This document shows, in pieces, positions 58,843 to 64,000 of a DNA stretch of 64,000 nucleotides. The stretch is taken from assembly GCF_024584805.1 (NCBI RefSeq), contig NZ_CP075715.1, positions 5,696,526 through 5,760,525 on the forward strand. The letters are read 5' to 3'. Each line of letters starts with the position of its first letter. Position 1 is the first letter of the stretch. Position numbers and translations under genes: made by a program. This DNA comes from Streptomyces sp. FIT100 (GTDB taxonomy: Bacteria; Actinomycetota; Actinomycetes; Streptomycetales; Streptomycetaceae). A model generated the notes under the pieces. That model saw only the letters and a list, made by a program, of their open reading frames with translations. It was not told the origin of the DNA and ran no database searches.

Positions 58843-61296
58843 GTGACGAGCCTCGATGTGACCACTGAAGCGGAAGACTCGGGACCCAGCGGCTACGCGG
58901 CGGCCCGGCTGCGCCTCCTCCAGGAGAAGGCGCGGTCCGGGCCGCCGCGCCGTGCCGCCCTGGCCCGGCTGACCGACGACTGGCTCTCCGCGCTGTTCAC
59001 CACAGCCGCGCAGAGCCTCGGAGTCCGCGGCGCCGCGCTGGTCGCCGTCGGCGGGTACGGACGCGGCGAACTCTCCCCGCGCAGCGACCTCGACCTGCTC
59101 CTGCTGCACGACGGCAGCGCCGACAGCGGCGCGGTCGCCTCACTCGCCGACCGGATCTGGTACCCGGTCTGGGACCTCGGCCTGGCCCTCGACCACTCCG
59201 TGCGCACCCCCGCCGAGGCCCGCAGGACCGCGGGCGACGACCTCAAGGTGCAGCTCGGCCTCCTCGACGCCCGGGGCATCGCCGGAGACCTGGGTCTCGT
59301 CGCCGGGCTGCGCAGCGCCGTCCTCGCCGACTGGCGCAACCAGGCCCCCAAGCGGCTCCCGGAGCTCGACGAGCTCTGCCGCGAACGGGCCGAACGCCAG
59401 GGCGAGCTCCAGTTCCTGCTGGAACCCGATCTCAAGGAGGCCCGTGGCGGCCTGCGCGACGCCACCGCCCTGCGCGCCGTCGCCGCCTCCTGGCTCGCCG
59501 ACGCCCCCCGCGAAGGGCTCGCCGACGCCCGCCGCGTCCTCCTCGACACCCGCGACGCCCTGCACCTGACCACCGGCCGCGCCACCGACCGGCTCGCCCT
59601 GCAGGAGCAGGACCAGGTCGCCGGCGAACTCGGCCTGCTGGACGCCGACGCCCTGCTGCGCCAGGTGTACGAGGCCGCGCGGACCGTCTCGTACGCCTCC
59701 GACGTCACCTGGCGCGAGGTGAACCGGGTGCTCAAGGCACGGTCGGCGCGGCCCCGGCTGCGCGCCATGTTCGCGGGCGGCCGCAGGCCAGAGCCGGAGC
59801 GCACCCCGCTCGCCGACGGTGTCGTCGAGATGGACGGCGAAGCCGTCCTCGCCCGCACCGCCAAGCCGGAGCGCGACCCCGTGCTGCCGCTGCGGGCGGC
59901 CGCCGCGGCGGCCCAGTCCGGGCTGCCGCTGTCGCTGCACGCCGTACGCCACCTCGCCGCGGCCGCCAAGCCGTTGCCCGTGCCCTGGCCGGCCGAGGCC
60001 CGCGAGGAACTCGTCACGCTCCTCGGCGCCGGCGAGCCCACCGTCGCCGTATGGGAGGCCCTGGAGGCCGAGGGCCTGATCACCCGGCTGCTGCCGGACT
60101 GGGAGCGCGTGCGCTGCCGCCCCCAGCGCAACGCCGTGCACACCTGGACCGTCGACCGGCACCTCGTCGAGGCCGCCGTCCGCGCCTCGGCCCTCACCCG
60201 GCGCGTCGGCCGTCCCGACCTGCTCCTCGTCGCCGCGCTCCTCCACGACATCGGCAAGGGCTGGCCGGGCGACCACTCCGTGGCCGGTGAGACCATCGCC
60301 CGCGACATGGCCGCCCGGGTCGGCTTCGACAAGCACGACGTCGGCGTCATCGCCACGCTCGTACGCCACCACCTGCTGCTCATCGAGACCGCGACCCGGC
60401 GCGACCTCGACGACCCGGCGACCGTGCGCGCCGTCGCCGACGTCGTGGGATCACTGGGCACGCTGGAGCTGCTGCACGCGCTCACCGAGGCCGACGGTCT
60501 GGCCACCGGGCCCGCCGCCTGGTCCGCCTGGCGCGGCTCCCTCGTCGCCGACCTGGTCAAACGGGTCGCCGGGGTACTCGCGGGGGAGAGCTCAGCCGAG
60601 CCGGAGCCCGCGGCGCCCAGTGCCGAGGAGGAGCGCCTCGCCATCGAGGCGCACCGCACCCGTGGTCCCGTACTCGCCCTGCACGCCCAGGCCGAGACCC
60701 CGCTGCCGGACGCCGAACCGGAGCCCGTCGGTGTCGAGCTGCTGATCGCGCTGCCCGACCAGCCGGGTGTGCTGCCCGCGGTCGCGGGCGTCCTCGCCCT
60801 GCACCGGCTCACCGTCCGCGCCGCCGACCTGCGCGCCGTCGACCTGCCGGGCGAGGTGGGCCCCGGCTCCGTCCTGCTGCTGAACTGGCGGGTCGCGGCA
60901 GCGTACGGATCGCTGCCGCAGGCGGCCCGGCTCCGCGCCGACCTCGTACGTGCCCTCGACGGTTCGCTGGACATCCCGGCCCGGCTCGCCGAGCGGGACG
61001 CGGCGTATCCGCGCCGGCGCGGGGTGAAGGCCCCACCGCCGCGGGTCACGGTCGCCTCCGCCGCCTCCCGCCTCGCCACGGTCATCGAGGTCCGCGCCCA
61101 GGACGCCCCCGGGCTGCTGCACCGCATCGGCCACGCGCTCGAATCGGCGGCCGTGCGGGTCCGCAGCGCGCATGTGTCGACGCTGGGCGCCAACGCGGTC
61201 GATGCGTTCTACGTCACAGGCCCCGAAGGGGCGCCGCTGCCCACGGGCGAGGCGGGCGAGGTGGCCCGGACGCTGGAGGCGGCGCTGCGGGGATGA
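58843..61296 (+). CDS. glnD: PII nucleotidylyltransferase (GlnD)
   Basis: This 817-residue enzyme modifies and demodifies PII; in streptomycetes it adenylylates rather than uridylylates. Order: nucleotidyltransferase domain (AVGGYGRGELSPRSDLDLLLLHD), a GlnD-type helical region, an HD domain (LLHDIGKGWPGDHSVAG), and two ACT domains at the C-terminus. GTG at 58843 with GGGAG upstream. It is the third gene of the amtB operon. A large hairpin and repeats follow the stop. Confidence 0.95.
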   Translation: MTSLDVTTEAEDSGPSGYAAARLRLLQEKARSGPPRRAALARLTDDWLSALFTTAAQSLGVRGAALVAVGGYGRGELSPRSDLDLLLLHDGSADSGAVASLADRIWYPVWDLGLALDHSVRTPAEARRTAGDDLKVQLGLLDARGIAGDLGLVAGLRSAVLADWRNQAPKRLPELDELCRERAERQGELQFLLEPDLKEARGGLRDATALRAVAASWLADAPREGLADARRVLLDTRDALHLTTGRATDRLALQEQDQVAGELGLLDADALLRQVYEAARTVSYASDVTWREVNRVLKARSARPRLRAMFAGGRRPEPERTPLADGVVEMDGEAVLARTAKPERDPVLPLRAAAAAAQSGLPLSLHAVRHLAAAAKPLPVPWPAEAREELVTLLGAGEPTVAVWEALEAEGLITRLLPDWERVRCRPQRNAVHTWTVDRHLVEAAVRASALTRRVGRPDLLLVAALLHDIGKGWPGDHSVAGETIARDMAARVGFDKHDVGVIATLVRHHLLLIETATRRDLDDPATVRAVADVVGSLGTLELLHALTEADGLATGPAAWSAWRGSLVADLVKRVAGVLAGESSAEPEPAAPSAEEERLAIEAHRTRGPVLALHAQAETPLPDAEPEPVGVELLIALPDQPGVLPAVAGVLALHRLTVRAADLRAVDLPGEVGPGSVLLLNWRVAAAYGSLPQAARLRADLVRALDGSLDIPARLAERDAAYPRRRGVKAPPPRVTVASAASRLATVIEVRAQDAPGLLHRIGHALESAAVRVRSAHVSTLGANAVDAFYVTGPEGAPLPTGEAGEVARTLEAALRG

Positions 61297-61353
61297 CGGA
61301 TGACGTGCTCGGCGGGTGAGCCGAAGAGGCGCGCGGGCGTCGCATGGGAGAAC

Positions 61354-61475
61354 GCGCGGAGGCCCCGGGGTACGAGGGGCCGAGCGGGGCCGAGCACGAT
61401 CGGCCCCGCTCGCGCGCGGAGGCCCCGGGGTACGAGGGGCCGAGCGGGGGCGGAGCGGGGCCGAGCACGATCGGC
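61354..61475. repeat. 60-bp-spaced direct repeat and hairpin after glnD
   Basis: A 36-bp GC-rich unit occurs at 61354-61389 and again at 61414-61449, and a 20-bp segment containing GCCGAGCACGATCGGCC at 61387-61406 recurs at 61456-61475. A perfect 13-bp hairpin at 61381-61412 (loop GCACGA) may terminate the amtB operon. The gap from 61297 to 61611 holds no gene. Confidence 0.8.
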
Positions 61476-61611
61476 CGTCGACGCACGCTGAAGCGCCTCG
61501 GAGGCGGACCGAGCCGCTGAACGAGACAGGGCAGACCCCATCCCACGCGTCCGGATACCCTGGGGAGACATCTGTCCGCCCGCCCCCGAGACCTGAGGAT
61601 CCGCGACCACC

Positions 61612-63165
61612 GTGTTCGACACCCTCTCCGACCGCCTTGCAGCGACATTCAAGAACCTCCGGGGCAAGGGCCGCCTGTCCGAGGCGGACATCGACGCCAC
61701 GGCGCGCGAGATCCGTATCGCGCTGCTCGAGGCCGATGTCGCACTGCCCGTCGTCCGCGCCTTCATCAAGCAGATCAAGGAGCGGGCGCTCGGCGCCGAG
61801 GTGTCGCAGGCGCTGAACCCGGCCCAGCAGGTCATCAAGATCGTCAACGAGGAGCTCATCGGCATCCTCGGCGGTGAGACCCGCCGGCTGCGCTTCGCCA
61901 AGCAGCCGCCCACCGTGATCATGCTCGCCGGTCTCCAGGGCGCCGGTAAGACGACGCTGGCCGGAAAGCTCGGTCTCTGGCTGAAGAGCCAGGGCCACTC
62001 GCCGCTGCTCGTCGCCTGTGACCTCCAGCGCCCCAACGCCGTCACCCAGCTCGGCGTGGTCGCCGAGCGCGCGGGCGTCGCCTTCTTCGGCCCCCAACCG
62101 GGCAACGGCGTGGGCGACCCGGTGCAGGTCGCCAAGGAGTCGATCGAGTACGCGAAGACGAAGGTCCACGACATCGTCATCGTCGACACCGCGGGCCGCC
62201 TCGGTATCGACCAGGAGATGATGCAGCAGGCCGCGGACATCCGCGACGCGGTCAGCCCCGACGAGGTCCTCTTCGTCGTCGACGCGATGATCGGTCAGGA
62301 CGCCGTCAACACGGCGGAGGCCTTCCGCGACGGCGTCGGCTTCGACGGCGTCGTCCTCTCCAAGCTCGACGGCGACGCCCGCGGTGGTGCCGCGCTCTCC
62401 ATCGCGCACGTCACCGGCAAGCAGATCATGTTCGCCTCCAACGGCGAGAAGCTGGACGAGTTCGACGCGTTCCACCCGGACCGCATGGCGTCCCGCATCC
62501 TCGGCATGGGCGACATGCTCTCGCTCATCGAGAAGGCCGAGCAGACCTTCAGCCAGGAAGAGGCCGCCAAGATGGCCTCCAAGCTGGCGAGCAGCAAGGG
62601 CAAGGACTTCACGCTCGACGACTTCCTGGCGCAGATGGAGCAGGTGCGGAAGATGGGCTCCATCTCCAAGCTGCTCGGCATGCTGCCCGGCATGGGCCAG
62701 ATCAAGGACCAGATCAACAACATCGACGAGCGCGACGTGGACCGCACGGCCGCGATCATCAAGTCGATGACCCCTGCCGAGCGCCAGGACCCGACGATCC
62801 TCAACGGCTCGCGCCGGGCCCGTGTCGCCAAGGGTTCGGGTGTCGACGTCAGCGCGGTGAAGAACCTGGTCGAGCGGTTCTTCGAGGCCCGCAAGATGAT
62901 GTCCCGGATGGCCCAGGGCGGCGGCATGCCCGGCATGCCGGGGATCCCGGGCATGGGTGGCGGTCCCGGCCGCCAGAAGAAGCAGCAGAAGCAGGCCAAG
63001 GGCAAGCGCAAGAGCGGTAACCCGATGAAGCGCAAGGCCGACGAGCAGGCGGCCGCCGCCCGCCGCGAGCAGGCGGCCGCTCAGGGCAACGCCTTCGGGC
63101 TGCCGGCGGGTGGCGGGAACCAGGACTTCGAGCTCCCGGACGAGTTCAAGAAGTTCATGGGCTGA
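61612..63165 (+). CDS. ffh: Signal recognition particle protein Ffh
   Basis: This 517-residue SRP54 GTPase recognises signal sequences and pairs with FtsY. NG-domain motifs GLQGAGKTTLAGKLG (G1), DLQRPNAVTQL, DTAGRLGIDQ, SKLDGDARGG and the C-terminal M domain are intact. The tail has a Gly/Met-rich MPGMPGIPGMGG repeat then a Lys-rich and an Ala/Gln-rich end. GTG start. A TACCCT at 61556-61561 may be its -10. Confidence 0.97.
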   Translation: MFDTLSDRLAATFKNLRGKGRLSEADIDATAREIRIALLEADVALPVVRAFIKQIKERALGAEVSQALNPAQQVIKIVNEELIGILGGETRRLRFAKQPPTVIMLAGLQGAGKTTLAGKLGLWLKSQGHSPLLVACDLQRPNAVTQLGVVAERAGVAFFGPQPGNGVGDPVQVAKESIEYAKTKVHDIVIVDTAGRLGIDQEMMQQAADIRDAVSPDEVLFVVDAMIGQDAVNTAEAFRDGVGFDGVVLSKLDGDARGGAALSIAHVTGKQIMFASNGEKLDEFDAFHPDRMASRILGMGDMLSLIEKAEQTFSQEEAAKMASKLASSKGKDFTLDDFLAQMEQVRKMGSISKLLGMLPGMGQIKDQINNIDERDVDRTAAIIKSMTPAERQDPTILNGSRRARVAKGSGVDVSAVKNLVERFFEARKMMSRMAQGGGMPGMPGIPGMGGGPGRQKKQQKQAKGKRKSGNPMKRKADEQAAAARREQAAAQGNAFGLPAGGGNQDFELPDEFKKFMG

Positions 63166-63184
63166 CGCCCCTGAGCATGGGAAG

Positions 63185-63215
63185 GGGGCCCCGCGGGCAC
63201 GGACCGCGGGGCCCT
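63185..63215 (+). terminator. ffh terminator
   Basis: GGGCCCCGCGG (63186-63196) pairs with CCGCGGGGCCC (63204-63214) around a seven-base loop, 20 bp after the ffh stop. Confidence 0.75.
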
Positions 63216-63291
63216 CGGCCGTCTGCCGCCGCTCCCGGTGGCGGGAGCCCGGGATGTGTGCGGTCATGGGCAGAGATCCGGCCGGAGTGCC

Positions 63292-63405
63292 GATCACGGA
63301 TCAGGCATCCCGCAGCACCGATCACGGATCCCGATCACGGACCTCGATCACGGATCCGATCACCGGTCCCGATCACCGGTCCCGATCACCGGTCCCGATC
63401 ACCGA
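63292..63405. repeat. 13-bp minisatellite upstream of ftsH
   Basis: GATCACCGGTCCC occurs three times in perfect tandem (63358-63396), with a partial fourth and several diverged units (GATCACGGATC variants) from 63292. The array lies between ffh and ftsH, ending about 30 bp before the ftsH ribosome site. Confidence 0.85.
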
Positions 63406-63437
63406 TCCGGTCGCGGAGCAGGGAGCAGGAGGGCAGC

Positions 63438-64000
63438 GTGGCCAATCCCGTACCCCCGCGCGATCGCACCGACCAGCCCTGGCGCTCCGAGGGAGCCCCG
63501 CCGCCACCGCCGCCGAAGCGCAAGATGCCCGGTGGCTGGATCGGACTGGCCGTCTCGGCGTTCGTCGTCTTCCTCGCCGCCTTCCTGGCGCTGTCGTACT
63601 TCACGGACGGCGGAGAGCCGACCATTTCGTACACCGAGTTCAGCAAGCAGGTCGGGGCCGGGAACGTCACCAAGATCTACGCCAAGGGCGATGCCATCCA
63701 GGGCGAGCTGAAGAACGAGCAGCCGGTCCCGGACGGCGGCGGGGACTACCGGAAGTTCACCACCCAGCGGCCCGCCTTCGCCGACGACGACCTCTGGCAG
63801 CAGCTCACCCGGCAGGGCGTCACCGTGACGGCGGAGCCCGTCGTCAGCGAGCGCAGTTTTCTGGCCAACCTGCTGTTCTCGCTCGCCCCGATCGCGCTGC
63901 TCGTCCTGCTCTGGGTCCTCCTCGCGCGCCGGATGGGAGGGGCGATGGGCGGCGGCCCGCTCGGCCGGAAGGCGCCGCCCAAGCCCGTCGAGCTCGTACG
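63438..64000 (+). CDS. ftsH: FtsH-family membrane metalloprotease (N-terminal part)
   Basis: This is the first about 187 residues of a longer protein cut by the window edge. A Pro-rich start (APPPPPPKRKM) precedes a membrane helix (about 34-54: WIGLAVSAFVVFLAAFLALSY), a periplasmic FtsH_ext domain (ISYTEFSKQVGAGNVTKIYAKGD), and a second helix (about 136-158: LLFSLAPIALLVLLWVLLARRM). The AAA+ and protease motifs lie outside. The GTG at 63438 has GGAGG upstream. FtsH degrades misassembled membrane proteins; a second copy elsewhere in streptomycetes is common. Confidence 0.88.
   Translation, partial: MANPVPPRDRTDQPWRSEGAPPPPPPKRKMPGGWIGLAVSAFVVFLAAFLALSYFTDGGEPTISYTEFSKQVGAGNVTKIYAKGDAIQGELKNEQPVPDGGGDYRKFTTQRPAFADDDLWQQLTRQGVTVTAEPVVSERSFLANLLFSLAPIALLVLLWVLLARRMGGAMGGGPLGRKAPPKPVELV

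Noticed and set aside
63292..63405. A CRISPR array upstream of ftsH
   Set aside because: Units are 13 bp and directly tandem without unique spacers, and no cas genes are present.

Overview
The window is chromosomal DNA of a Streptomyces or a very close relative. The DNA is GC-rich with strong third-position GC, GTG and TTG starts are common, and several hallmark streptomycete loci follow one another: tandem conservons, ndgR-leuCD, hupS, rnc, smc, glcP, ftsY, nsdA and amtB-glnK-glnD. The order recalls the core-chromosome segment of S. coelicolor that runs from cvn2/cvn1 to ffh; that comparison is from memory and no alignment was run. It reads as a housekeeping region, not as a genomic island.

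Layout. 1-9004: two conservons on the minus strand, each coding a histidine-kinase-like sensor (CvnA), a Roadblock protein (CvnB), a DUF742 protein (CvnC) and a GTPase (CvnD). The left one is cut by the window edge after cvnB. 9005-14000: a long regulatory gap, an unannotated 57-residue peptide gene with a repeated ANPRRTTL motif, an FAH-family gene, gltX, a HAD gene and a Gln-Glu-Glu-Gln-Glu tRNA cluster. 14000-19600: a MerR/DUF4188 divergent pair, ndgR divergent from leuCD, hupS, and short inverted-repeat elements at CTAG sites. 19550-28600: cofC, plsC-gpsA, ddl, thiL-thiD, rpmB and a FakA/DAK-like gene. 28600-36050: an HSP90-like/TPR operon and recG, each with a partial tandem duplication. 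36150-41270: rsmD-coaD, a DivIVA-like coiled-coil gene, and DUF177-rpmF-rnc-mutM. 41380-48360: VOC, a possible MafI-like protein, a secreted CAP-domain protein, acylphosphatase, a small coiled-coil protein and smc. 48580-54700: glcP, a luciferase-like oxidoreductase, an NCS1 permease, ftsY and a primase/polymerase-like protein. 55130-64000: nsdA, the nitrogen operon amtB-glnK-glnD with a GlnR box, ffh, and the start of an ftsH gene.

Functional themes are signalling and differentiation (conservons, nsdA, hupS), translation (gltX, Gln/Glu tRNAs, rpmB, rpmF), leucine biosynthesis under NdgR, thiamine and coenzyme A synthesis, membrane targeting (ftsY, ffh), chromosome organisation and repair (smc, recG, mutM, hupS), and nitrogen sensing. 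The least expected material is the 57-residue repeat peptide, the HSP90-TPR pair, the duplicated recG 5' end, the near-identical cvnB copies, and inverted-repeat elements whose CTAG borders supply the stop codons of neighbouring genes.
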